Origin: FEN-1219 sp035644475
Lineage (GTDB): Bacteria > Pseudomonadota > Gammaproteobacteria > Steroidobacterales > Rariloculaceae
NCBI GenBank assembly: GCA_035644475.1
Contig: DASQOL010000082.1
Coordinates: 1 to 29,875 of the forward strand
Length of the DNA stretch: 29,875 nt
Reading direction: 5' to 3'
The position numbers and the translations under genes were made by a program. Positions 15,784-23,730 of the stretch are shown here, in pieces (position 1 is the first letter of the stretch; each line of letters starts with the position of its first letter). Under the pieces are notes generated by a model. It saw nothing but the letters and a program-made list of their open reading frames with translations. It had not been told where the DNA came from and did no database searches.

Positions 15784-15824
15784 TTCATGAAGTCATTGAC
15801 GGGCGTGTCATGACCGCGTAGCGT
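15784..15824 (+). promoter_or_regulatory. Promoter/operator region of the RHH-PIN module
   Basis: TTGACG (15796-15801) stands 17 bases before TAGCGT (15819-15824), a good -35 with a poor -10. Two 8-base palindromes, TTCATGAA (15784-15791) and GTCATGAC (15807-15814), share the core TCATGA and flank or overlap the -35. Paired short palindromes are what a ribbon-helix-helix antitoxin would bind for autoregulation. Confidence 0.4.
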
Positions 15825-15832
15825 CTGTCGTC

Positions 15833-16147
15833 ATGGTCATGGCACGACCGCTGCAGGTATATCTGGACGAGGGAGACCTCGAACGTCTCGAGGCCTTCGC
15901 GCGCGAGCGCGGCTGGACCAAATCGCACGCGATCCGCGCCGCCGTCCGTGCGCTCACGAGACAAGCCTCGAGCGACCCGGTGCTTGATCTCAGCGGCGAC
16001 ATCGACGGCTTGCCACCCGATCTCAGCCGCGACTTCCACCGCCACCTCGACGAGACGTTCATTGCCGAACCGACCGCCACGTACCGCACGCGCAGCCGAC
16101 GACCGCGCAAAGCCGGCCGAACGCCCCCTCGGACGACTGTTCGTTGA
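15833..16147 (+). CDS. Ribbon-helix-helix antitoxin
   Basis: The N-terminal 45 residues (RPLQVYLDEGDLERLEAFARERGWTKSHAIRAA...) form a classic CopG/RHH fold: one beta strand then two helices, for DNA binding as a dimer. The rest, to residue 104, is acidic then very basic, and would contact the toxin in this type of module. ATG 15833 and 15839 are both possible starts. The gene precedes and overlaps a PIN-domain gene, the standard order for type II toxin-antitoxin operons. Confidence 0.8.
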   Translation: MVMARPLQVYLDEGDLERLEAFARERGWTKSHAIRAAVRALTRQASSDPVLDLSGDIDGLPPDLSRDFHRHLDETFIAEPTATYRTRSRRPRKAGRTPPRTTVR

Positions 16148-16541
16148 TAGCGGCGCGTGGATCGCGCTGCGCAGCCGGCGCGACCAATATCACGCCGAAG
16201 CCGATCGGCTGTTTCGCGCCGCGATCGAACGGCGGATCCGGCTCATTACGACGAACCTCGTCATCGCAGAGGTCCATCGCCTCACCTTGTTCCGAGCGGG
16301 CCTCCAACCGGCGCTGCGAGGGCTCGACGGGATCGGGACGAGCCCGAGCGTAACGATTCACTTCGCCACCGAGGAAGATCACGCGGCGGCGCGCCACTGG
16401 CTCGAGCGACTCGCCCCGAGGCCCATCACATATACGGACGCTGTCGGCTTCGCGGTCATGGAGGCCACGGGATGCAGCCGGGTGCTTGGATTCGACGAAG
16501 ACTTCGCAGCCGCGGGCTTCGCACGCTGGAGCGGCCGCTGA
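16062..16541 (+). CDS. PIN-domain ribonuclease toxin
   Basis: This is a VapC-like PIN ribonuclease with the family's acidic residues in place: Asp29 in FVDSGAW, Glu70 in VIAEVHRL, Asp126 in YTDAVGF and Asp145/Asp147 in GFDEDF (numbering from 16062). The start is uncertain. TTG at 16062 is the nearest standard start (159 aa), but a CTG at 16137 would give a 134-residue protein beginning right at the PIN domain. Either start lies inside the antitoxin gene, so translation is probably coupled. The gene pair forms a type II toxin-antitoxin module. Confidence 0.78.
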   Translation: MPNRPPRTARAADDRAKPAERPLGRLFVDSGAWIALRSRRDQYHAEADRLFRAAIERRIRLITTNLVIAEVHRLTLFRAGLQPALRGLDGIGTSPSVTIHFATEEDHAAARHWLERLAPRPITYTDAVGFAVMEATGCSRVLGFDEDFAAAGFARWSGR

Positions 16542-16668
16542 GGAGCGCGCGGACGCTTATACCAACGTCGACCGCCGTTGGCGTAATCTCCACGCCACAA
16601 CCGCTCGGTGCTTTCGCGCCCGGTCGGATCGGGGCGCCCATTCAAGCCGAGCACGGAGGCGCGTACCC

Positions 16669-16913
16669 ATGACCGCTGAAGACGCCATCGGGCTCCTGAT
16701 CCCCATCACGTTCTTTCTGATGCTCGCCACCGAGTGGCTGTTCAAGACCGGCCGCACATTCCGTGGTGGCGCACCAAGGGCAACGCGTTCTTCGTCGTGG
16801 TGATGGCGGAGTCGAAGCGCATCGGCGCGATGCTGCTCGGCAAGGACGTCAACGAGGCGACGCTAGCCCCGGGCAACCGCGGGCGGGTCGACGTCGCGGG
16901 CAATCCGGCCTGA
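16669..16913 (+). pseudogene. Frameshifted remnant with sterol-desaturase-like N-terminus
   Basis: ATG at 16669 follows a CGGAGG-like site and encodes a hydrophobic start (TAEDAIGLLIPITFFLMLATEWLF) resembling the first helix of sterol desaturase/fatty-acid hydroxylase proteins. Around 16759-16763 the frame breaks. Restoring one missing base lets it continue as PWWRTKGNAFFVVVMAESKR and on to a TGA at 16911-16913. Even then it would encode only about 81 residues, without the histidine boxes of a desaturase. The family link is tentative; a sequencing error at the break is possible but would not restore full length. Confidence 0.45.
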
Positions 16914-16934
16914 GGCGATCTTTCGGCACGCCCA

Positions 16935-19900
16935 TCACGCGGACTTGTCGGTCTCGAGGGACGGCGCGTCACGGTCCGGCGGAGGCTGCGCGCCTGCGCT
17001 CAGGCTAACCCCCGCCATAAGCTCGAGGAGCCGGCTGATCGCGACGCGATCCGCGTGCTCGTCTTTGAAGACCCTGTAATTCTCGAAGTCGGGCGAGGCG
17101 TTGTAGGTGTCGACCGCTTCCTTCAGCGCTTTCACGATGCGCGCCCTGCCGGACGGATCCTCGCGGTCGGCTTCGACGACGTCGGTGTAGTTGGCGCCGC
17201 GTAGCGCTCCGTAGCTCCTCGTCAACCATGCTGGGTCTTTCTGCCAGTCGGGATGCGACTGATGCAGCGCGCTCAGCGCCACGAGCTGCGGCTCGGCGAG
17301 GGCTGAGGAGGCGGGCGGCGCCGCGACCGGCGGCGGCGCGACCCCGAGGCGGCGGGCAACGGCGGTGAGGACCCGATCGAGCAGGCTCTGCGGCTCGTCT
17401 TCGCCGCGCTGACGCATCGCGACGAACCGAACGTGGTTCAGATACCGCTTCAGCAACCGCGGCGTCGGATGCCCGAGCACGATCCACGGGCGCATGACAC
17501 GCAGCGCTTCCGTGAAGGTCTTCGAATCGCTCGTCTGCGCGCGCCCGCGGCGCACCACCAACACGAGGATCAGCGCGAGCAGGCCGGCGATTCCCGCGGA
17601 AGCGATCGCGGCGTGCCACGCGGCCGTCGCGGAGTCGGTGGCGCCGGCCGCGTACGCGGGACCGGTCGGCGCGCCGCGCGCAGCCTTGGTTTGACGAGGC
17701 GGGGCCGCGCCACCGGCAGCGGGCGCTGCGGCCTGGACCGCGGCATTCGGCGCGGCGGTCGCCGCCGCAGCGCCGTCCTTTCCCTCGGCCACCCACAGCG
17801 CCGGAAGGTGCCGGCCCGCGAAAACCCCGAGCGCTACGATCAACACGAGCAGCGACGGCAGCAGCGCCACGCGCGCCACTGAGGCGCAACCGCTCGCGAA
17901 GCGAACGGTCCACGGCAGCGGCTCGGCCTTGTCCGGCACCAGCAGCGCGGCGGACGCGCTGTCGGTGACTTGCGGAATCGGCACCTCGATATTGATGAGC
18001 TTCTCGAGGTACTGGCGAGCAAAGCGGCGGCGCTCGTCGCGCTCGTCCGTCTTGCCGCCTTCTCCGGCGTGCTCGCGGCTCTCGTCCGGTCTCTCCGCCG
18101 CGAGATCCTTGAACGCGAGACCCACGCACGTCTCGACCCAGCGGCGCGACATGCCGAGCACGACGTAGCACTCCCCGGCCGTCACGAGAAAATTCACGGT
18201 CTCGAGCACCTCGAGCACGTGATCCTTGTCGCAGCGATCCAAGTCGTCAATGAAGAGCACGAGGTGATGGGGCTTGAGCGCGGCCGTGACTTCGGCGAAC
18301 TCCGCGGCAAACCGATAGCGCACTCCGGGCTGCGTCGTGAGCGCGCCGTCCGACGTCGTCGAAACCGTGCCGAGCAAGCTCTTCGGATTCAGACCGAACG
18401 CACGCAACGCTCGATAGGCCGCGACGAGAGCGGGAATCAACGCGGCGAGCGCCGGAACGATCTTGATGACGTTGTCGAGCGACTTCTTGGTATCGAGCTC
18501 GAAAAAGCCCTCCGATTTGAAGATCGCCTGCCAGCCGTCGTGATTCAGCAAATAGACCACCACGAACACCACGAGCAGCAGCGTCACGCTCAACCGGAGC
18601 CAGTAGCTCGCGAAGCGCGACACCGCGAGATTCAAGCGGAAGCCCCAGCCTTCGGGCGTGAGCCACGACGGCAACCCCTGCGCGCGGATGTTCGCGTACA
18701 TCGATGCGAGCAGCTGCTCGCCGCGTTGGTGGTGCCAGGCGTTGAACCACACCGGCCGAAAGCCGCGTGAGCGCAAGTCGTCGAACAGGAGTCGCATCAG
18801 CGAGCTCTTGCCGCTGCCCCACTCGCCGCTGATCGCGATGGTCAGCGGCGGCTCGGTTGCGCGGTTGCGCAGAAATCGCGAGATGCCGGCGGCAATCTCC
18901 GCGAGCCCGAGCGCGTCGCGCTCGCCCGAGCGCAGCGGACGATCCGAAGCGATGAAATCCGCGACCGACGCCGGCCGCTCCTCGGTCGGCACGCTCACCC
19001 ACGCACGGATCGCGGCGGCCACGCCGAGCAGCAGCGCGATGCCGGACAAGAGCCAGAACAGCGGCGACGGGCGGCGCGAGTACTCGATGCCGTGCCACGT
19101 GTCGCCACCGTCTTGCGTGACGAAGAAAGTGTTGTCGCCGACGGCGACGGCGCGATCCTTGCTCGCGGCCGTGACCTCCCCGAGCTTCTTGCGACCGAGC
19201 CGTTCGTCCCACGACTGGCCGCCGTTCTTCGTCAACTGCAGGCTGTCGCCGGTGACAGCCACGATGCGCTGCGAATCCAGGAAGGCCGCCGACGTCACGC
19301 CGGCCGGCGCCGGGAAACGCCTCAGCGACTGTCGGTCGCCGGGCCAGCTCACAATCGCCGACTCGGATCCCAGGTCGCGGAAGACGGCGCCAGGCCCGAG
19401 CGCCAGCGCAGCATAGTTTGCGATGTTGAGCGCACCGTTTTCCGCGAGGATTTTCTCGAGCTCGCCGGGACTGCCGGTCTCCGCAAAGCCCGCCGAGAGT
19501 TGCGAGCTGACGAATTCGCGGATATCGCCTTTCGAGTTGGCATCGTCGATCGTCCACGACGTGCCGGCGTCGTTCGACGTGAGCACCGTACCGTCGTCGC
19601 GAACGGCGATGGCGCGCGCTCCGTCGACCGCCACGCCGACCAGCGCCTGATCCGATCCGCTTTCGCGCGTGGTCCAAGTGGCGCCGCGATCGTCCGACGT
19701 CAGGACAGTGCCAAGGTCGCCGACGGCGATCGCGCGCGCGCCCGCAAAGGCGACGGATCGAAGCGTCGTGCTCGTGCCGGTCGCGCCGATCGACCAGACT
19801 TCTCCGCCGTCGTTAGTGAACCACGTAACGCCGTTCTGGCCGACAGCGACTCCGTCGGACTCGTTCGCAAAAGCTACGGCCAGCGGCTCGAGCGAGCGCG

Positions 19901-21386
19901 CCGGCACGCTCCAGGTGCTGCCGCCATCGCGCGTGACGGCGATCTGCCCATAGAGACCGACGATCACGGCATGCCGGGCATCGAGGAACGCACCCGCCGC
20001 GTAATCCCCCGACGGCGCCGTATCCGAGCTCGCCCAATTCGCGCCGCCGTCGGCAGTGACGCGCAGGCCGCCGCTGATACCACGGCCCGTCGCCGGCTCG
20101 AACGCTACCCAGGTGACGGGCTCGTCGGTTTGCGGTTGCGAGGACCAGCTTGAGCCGCCGTCGCTGCTGATCCATACGTCGTCTTCGCCGATCGCGACGA
20201 AGCGGCCCGCGCCGGCGAACGCGACCTCGACGAGGCTGTCCTTCACCGCGTAAACCTGCGCCCACCTGTCTCCGCCGTCGCTCGTCGCGAGAACGGTTCC
20301 GTTGCTCGAGACGGCCAGTCCGAACTCGCCGTCATCGAATGCGACGGAGACGAGATCCGTGACTGCGCCCTGATACGCTCCGAAGGGCCGCGAAGTCCAG
20401 GTCTTACCGCCATCCCGCGTTACGAAGATCGCGCCGGCCTTGCCCACGGCGACGCCACGCTCGGCGGTTACGAACGCGACGTCCAGCAGAAACAGCCGGC
20501 GTGGCGAGGGGTCGACGAGGCGCCAGCTGCGGCCGCCGTCTGCGGTGACGAGCACATGGGCCCCGTTGACCGCAACGCCCGTCTGCGCGTCGCCGAACGC
20601 GATCGCGTGCACGAGGCGCGCATCCGCCGGCACGATCTCGGTTGCCCCCGTTGCGGCGTCGTCCGGCTCGGTTGCGGGCTTCACGACGTCGGGCGTCGCC
20701 TGCGGCGCGGCTTGGACCGCGTCGCTCTGCGTGACGTTCGAGCTACCGCCGGTTTCCTTCCGCAGCAAGTCGAGCAGCTCCGCCGTCACCTCGCCGTCCA
20801 CGGTGAGCTTGCGCTCCAGCTGGTAGCGCCGTACGGCGTCGGTGGTCCTCGCACCCGACAGGCCGTCGGCGGGGCCGGTGTAGTACCCGAGGCGCGCGAG
20901 CGCTCGCTGGGCCTCGGCGATCTCGTAGGGAGAATCCGGCCGCTTCGCCGCCTCGGCCGCGGCGATGAGCCCTAACGAAAACGCCGGCCGGGCGCTCGCG
21001 GCGGCTGCTGCGGCCGGAGCCCCCCGCGCGGGCGTCCAATCGATGTTGTCTTGCCGCTCCCAGGTCTCGCCGCCGTCCGGACTATGCAGGATCAGTCCGT
21101 CGTCGCCCGTCGCCCAAATGTGCTGCGTGCCGCGCAGCGCGAACACGCTGACCAGGTCCCGGCCGACAACGGGCAGCCGCATGAAAGCGTTGCGCTCGAG
21201 CGGCGACACGAGCCATTGGCCAAACGATCTTTGCGACGCCGGCTCGTAAGGGTCGCGCAGCGGCGCGTATCGCCAAGCGGCCCACGCGGCCGCGACAAAC
21301 ACCGCGAGAGCGAACAGAGCGAGATAGAGAAACGCGTTCTGCACGCGCGGCGTGCCCGACGTTCCAGAACCCGTAGCCGCCTTCAT
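16935..21386 (-). CDS. Giant membrane KAP-family P-loop NTPase with periplasmic YCF48/BNR repeats and peptidoglycan-binding-type domain
   Basis: The 1,483-residue protein starts with a transmembrane helix (18-40). It then has a first DGGETW repeat (104-109), a PG_binding_1-like helical module (154-211), an Ala/Pro linker and eleven more YCF48/BNR-type repeats ending in (T/S)xDGGxxW (about 280-764). A second membrane helix follows (774-797), then a KAP NTPase domain: Walker A GEWGSGKSS (854-862), FNAWHHQ (881-887), Walker B LVLFIDDLDRC (1042-1052), RQYLEKLINIEVPIP (1124-1138) and PTPRLLKRYLNH (1307-1318). Two helices (928-948, 973-993) sit between Walker A and B, and two more lie at 1170-1191 and 1258-1279. 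Membrane insertion between the Walker motifs is a known KAP trait. The fused periplasmic array suggests a sensor coupled to a cytoplasmic NTPase. Function is unknown; some KAP NTPases are linked to plasmid- or phage-related exclusion. Confidence 0.88.
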   Translation of the reverse strand: MKAATGSGTSGTPRVQNAFLYLALFALAVFVAAAWAAWRYAPLRDPYEPASQRSFGQWLVSPLERNAFMRLPVVGRDLVSVFALRGTQHIWATGDDGLILHSPDGGETWERQDNIDWTPARGAPAAAAAASARPAFSLGLIAAAEAAKRPDSPYEIAEAQRALARLGYYTGPADGLSGARTTDAVRRYQLERKLTVDGEVTAELLDLLRKETGGSSNVTQSDAVQAAPQATPDVVKPATEPDDAATGATEIVPADARLVHAIAFGDAQTGVAVNGAHVLVTADGGRSWRLVDPSPRRLFLLDVAFVTAERGVAVGKAGAIFVTRDGGKTWTSRPFGAYQGAVTDLVSVAFDDGEFGLAVSSNGTVLATSDGGDRWAQVYAVKDSLVEVAFAGAGRFVAIGEDDVWISSDGGSSWSSQPQTDEPVTWVAFEPATGRGISGGLRVTADGGANWASSDTAPSGDYAAGAFLDARHAVIVGLYGQIAVTRDGGSTWSVPARSLEPLAVAFANESDGVAVGQNGVTWFTNDGGEVWSIGATGTSTTLRSVAFAGARAIAVGDLGTVLTSDDRGATWTTRESGSDQALVGVAVDGARAIAVRDDGTVLTSNDAGTSWTIDDANSKGDIREFVSSQLSAGFAETGSPGELEKILAENGALNIANYAALALGPGAVFRDLGSESAIVSWPGDRQSLRRFPAPAGVTSAAFLDSQRIVAVTGDSLQLTKNGGQSWDERLGRKKLGEVTAASKDRAVAVGDNTFFVTQDGGDTWHGIEYSRRPSPLFWLLSGIALLLGVAAAIRAWVSVPTEERPASVADFIASDRPLRSGERDALGLAEIAAGISRFLRNRATEPPLTIAISGEWGSGKSSLMRLLFDDLRSRGFRPVWFNAWHHQRGEQLLASMYANIRAQGLPSWLTPEGWGFRLNLAVSRFASYWLRLSVTLLLVVFVVVYLLNHDGWQAIFKSEGFFELDTKKSLDNVIKIVPALAALIPALVAAYRALRAFGLNPKSLLGTVSTTSDGALTTQPGVRYRFAAEFAEVTAALKPHHLVLFIDDLDRCDKDHVLEVLETVNFLVTAGECYVVLGMSRRWVETCVGLAFKDLAAERPDESREHAGEGGKTDERDERRRFARQYLEKLINIEVPIPQVTDSASAALLVPDKAEPLPWTVRFASGCASVARVALLPSLLVLIVALGVFAGRHLPALWVAEGKDGAAAATAAPNAAVQAAAPAAGGAAPPRQTKAARGAPTGPAYAAGATDSATAAWHAAIASAGIAGLLALILVLVVRRGRAQTSDSKTFTEALRVMRPWIVLGHPTPRLLKRYLNHVRFVAMRQRGEDEPQSLLDRVLTAVARRLGVAPPPVAAPPASSALAEPQLVALSALHQSHPDWQKDPAWLTRSYGALRGANYTDVVEADREDPSGRARIVKALKEAVDTYNASPDFENYRVFKDEHADRVAISRLLELMAGVSLSAGAQPPPDRDAPSLETDKSA
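19095..20549 (-). repeat. YCF48/BNR-type repeat array inside the KAP protein
   Basis: The coding sequence contains eleven repeats with signature tryptophans at residues 288, 330, 375, 414, 451, 492, 531, 571, 611, 726 and 764, plus one earlier copy at 109. Spacing is 37-45 residues for nine consecutive units, then about 105 residues with a degenerate unit between residues 612 and 717. Such arrays fold into beta-propellers; this many repeats could form one or two propellers. Confidence 0.85.
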
Positions 21387-21401
21387 CGTCGTTGTCCGCG
21401 T

Positions 21402-21418
21402 ACCCGCCGGTGGCGGGT
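21402..21418. promoter_or_regulatory. Short GC hairpin in the KAP gene leader
   Basis: ACCCGCC (21402-21408) and GGCGGGT (21412-21418) form a perfect 7-bp stem with a 3-base loop, 16 bases upstream of the KAP start codon on the minus strand. It could mask the ribosome-binding region or be incidental in GC-rich DNA. Confidence 0.35.
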
Positions 21419-21481
21419 GGGTCGCCCGTATGCTAGCCGAGAGCAGGGGCGTGAACTATCGAGAAGCTGACACTTCGGGCC

Positions 21482-21512
21482 TTCCCGCGCCTCATACACG
21501 CGCTGGCGGGAA
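21482..21512. terminator. Hairpin downstream of the DUF971 gene
   Basis: TTCCCGC (21482-21488) pairs perfectly with GCGGGAA (21506-21512) over a 17-base loop. It lies between the end of the DUF971 gene and the start of the KAP gene, both minus strand. No T-tract follows, so a terminator role is only suggested. Confidence 0.3.
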
Positions 21513-21553
21513 CCGCGCCGTGGCGCTCCTGCGCCGCAAAGCTGGCGCCGGCT

Positions 21554-21952
21554 TTACAGCGCGAGCTTGGGCTCGGGAGGTGTCGGGGGAACCCGCGTCT
21601 TGCCGGCCTGTGCGAGCCGCTCCAGGTATCGCGCCCACTTCCGGTCGCGCTCGGCGCAGAGCTCGTAGAGCACGGGCCAGGTAAAGAGCCCGGTGTTGTG
21701 GCCGTCGTCGAACACGAGCCGTACGGCGTACTGGCCCACGGGCTCGATCTGCGCGATGGCGACGTTCTCCTTGGCGGTGACCAGGATGCCTTCGCCGGCG
21801 GAGTGACCCTTCACCTCGGCCGACGGCGAGTGCACGCGCAAGTATTCGGCGCTCAGGCGCGCGCTCATGCCGTCGGCAAACCGCACCTCGAGCTCGCGCG
21901 AGCGCTTGTGATACTTGATATCGGTCGGCGGCGGAATCTGCAGCTCTGACAC
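21554..21952 (-). CDS. DUF971 (gamma-butyrobetaine hydroxylase-like N-terminal domain) protein
   Basis: This 132-residue protein consists of the small DUF971 domain: IPPPTDIKYHKRSRELEVRFADG, then LSAEYLRVHSPSAEV, VGQYAVRLVFDDGHNTGLFTWPVLYEL. In eukaryotic dioxygenases this domain is the N-terminal zinc- or cofactor-associated module; the stand-alone bacterial form has no settled function. GTG at 21952, preceded by AGAGG, gives the family N-terminus; the open frame upstream is unlike the family. In pseudomonads and relatives this gene sits between hslVU and ubiE, as it does here apart from inserted genes. Its last 15 residues are Pro-rich. Confidence 0.85.
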   Translation of the reverse strand: MSELQIPPPTDIKYHKRSRELEVRFADGMSARLSAEYLRVHSPSAEVKGHSAGEGILVTAKENVAIAQIEPVGQYAVRLVFDDGHNTGLFTWPVLYELCAERDRKWARYLERLAQAGKTRVPPTPPEPKLAL

Positions 21953-22161
21953 CTTGAACCTCTGCGACGGGTCGACGTCGCGCTGAGTGGACCACCCCGA
22001 GAATACTATTCGCGCTCGTACCGTCCATCGAGTCCGACGCCAATAGCAAGCACCGACCCGGCCCCTTGGTCCCATGGCTCCGGCCGCTTCCCCACGCTTA
22101 CATTTTTCGCTCCACCGGCCGGGCTCTCGAGCCCGACGTTCACACGGGTAAGGAGCGAGAG

Positions 22162-23667
22162 ATGGCCAACAAGTCCGCGAAGCCGAACATCCTCTTCATC
22201 ATGGGCGACGACATCGGCTGGTTCAACGCCAGCTGCTACAACGACGGACTCATGGGCTATCGCACGCCCAACATCGACCGCATCGCCAAGGAGGGCGCCA
22301 AGTTCACCGACTGGTACGGGCAGCAGAGCTGCACGGCGGGGCGCGCGGCATTCCTCACGGGCCAATCGCCGATCCGCACCGGGCTCACGAAGGTGGGCCT
22401 GCCGGGTGCGAAGCTCGGCTTGGGTCCGGACGACCCGTGCATCGCCGAGGTGCTCAAGGCGCAGGGCTACGCGACGGGGCAGTTCGGCAAGAACCACCTG
22501 GGCGACCGCGACGAGCACCTGCCGACGATGCACGGCTTCGACGAGTTCTTCGGCAATCTCTATCACCTGAACGCCGAGGAGGAGCCGGAGAATCCCGACT
22601 ATCCGAAGGACCCGAAGTTTCGCGAGAAATTCGGCCCGCGCGGCGTGCTCAAGTGCAAGGTGGACGGCAAGGGCGGCCAGAAGATCGACAACACGGGTGC
22701 GCTGAACAAGAAGCGCATGGAGACGATCGACGAGGAATTCCTGGGCGCGGCCAAGGACTTCATCAAGCGCGGCAACGACGCGGGGAACCCATGGTTCTGC
22801 TACTTCAACTCCACGCGCATGCACGTGTTCACGCACTTGAAGAAGGAGTCGGAGGGCAAGACCGGCCTCGGCCTCTATCCCGACGGCATGGTGGAGCACG
22901 ACGGGCACGTCGGCGAGCTCCTGAAGCTCGTGGACGACCTCGGCGTCGCCGACAACACCATCGTCGTCTACACCACCGACAACGGCGCCGAGGTCTTCAC
23001 CTGGCCGGACGGCGGCTCGACGCCTTTCAAGGGCGAAAAAGCGACCAACTGGGAAGGCGGCTTCCGCGTGCCGTGCGTGATCCGCTGGCCCGGTGTGATC
23101 GAGCCCGGCACCGTGATCAACGACCTCTGCGCGCACGAGGACTTCCTGCCGACGCTCGGCGCGGCCGCGGGCGACGCGGACGTCGTGGACCGGCTCATGA
23201 AGGGCGGCAAGCTCGGCGCCAAGTCGTTCAAGGTGCACCTCGACGGCCACAATCTGATTCCGTTCTTCAAGGGCGAGGAGAAGAAATCGCCGCGCGAAGC
23301 GTTCATGTATTGGAGCGACGACGGCGACCTGATGGCGCTGCGCGTGCGCGACTGGAAAGTCACGTTCGCGTCGCAGAACACCGAGATCGATCCGCAAACC
23401 CCGCTCGGAGTCTGGCAGGGCGACTTCACGAAGCTGCGCGCGCCGATCGTAACGAACCTGCGCGCCGATCCTTTCGAACGTGCAACGACGAGCATCTACT
23501 ACGGCGACTGGGTGGCGCGCCGCATGTTCATGCTGGTTCCGGCGCAGGCGATCGTGGGGAAGATGCTCGAAACCTTCAAGGAGTTCCCGCCGCGCGCCAA
23601 GGCCGCGAGCTTCACGGTCAGCGACGCGATGGAGAAGATCGAGACCGCGAGCCCGAATCAGAACTAA
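22162..23667 (+). CDS. Type I (formylglycine) sulfatase, arylsulfatase family
   Basis: The 501-residue enzyme opens with NILFIMGDDIGW (metal-binding Asp16 and Asp17). It carries the sulfatase signature CTAGRAAFLTG, where Cys57 would be converted to formylglycine and Arg61 stabilises it; this is the C-x-A-x-R form instead of the commoner C-x-P-x-R. Further site residues are Lys110 and His112 in FGKNHLGD, His221, and Asp273-Asn274 in YTTDNGAE. No signal peptide is seen at ATG 22162, which has a good AAGGAG six bases upstream, so the protein appears cytoplasmic. A maturase gene is not in the window. The substrate is unknown. Confidence 0.92.
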   Translation: MANKSAKPNILFIMGDDIGWFNASCYNDGLMGYRTPNIDRIAKEGAKFTDWYGQQSCTAGRAAFLTGQSPIRTGLTKVGLPGAKLGLGPDDPCIAEVLKAQGYATGQFGKNHLGDRDEHLPTMHGFDEFFGNLYHLNAEEEPENPDYPKDPKFREKFGPRGVLKCKVDGKGGQKIDNTGALNKKRMETIDEEFLGAAKDFIKRGNDAGNPWFCYFNSTRMHVFTHLKKESEGKTGLGLYPDGMVEHDGHVGELLKLVDDLGVADNTIVVYTTDNGAEVFTWPDGGSTPFKGEKATNWEGGFRVPCVIRWPGVIEPGTVINDLCAHEDFLPTLGAAAGDADVVDRLMKGGKLGAKSFKVHLDGHNLIPFFKGEEKKSPREAFMYWSDDGDLMALRVRDWKVTFASQNTEIDPQTPLGVWQGDFTKLRAPIVTNLRADPFERATTSIYYGDWVARRMFMLVPAQAIVGKMLETFKEFPPRAKAASFTVSDAMEKIETASPNQN

Positions 23668-23679
23668 CGCGCCTGTCGT

Positions 23680-23719
23680 GGCGGCTGCTCGTGGCGAGAA
23701 TACTGCCTGGCCAGCCGCC
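23680..23719. terminator. Hairpin between convergent sulfatase and DHFR-like genes
   Basis: GGCGGCTG (23680-23687) and CAGCCGCC (23712-23719) are perfect 8-base complements over a 24-base loop, placed between two convergent gene ends. It could act as a shared terminator, but there is no T-tract on either side. Confidence 0.35.
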
Positions 23720-23730
23720 GCGCACCGCTT

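Noticed and set aside
16542..16668. Search for a gene or RNA between the PIN toxin and the frameshifted remnant
   Set aside because: Nothing beyond a possible ribosome-binding site before 16669 could be supported.
19095..20549. CRISPR-like or tandem DNA repeat in the KAP gene
   Set aside because: The repetition is at the protein level (37-45 residue YCF48 units) with diverged DNA; there are no identical direct repeats with spacers.
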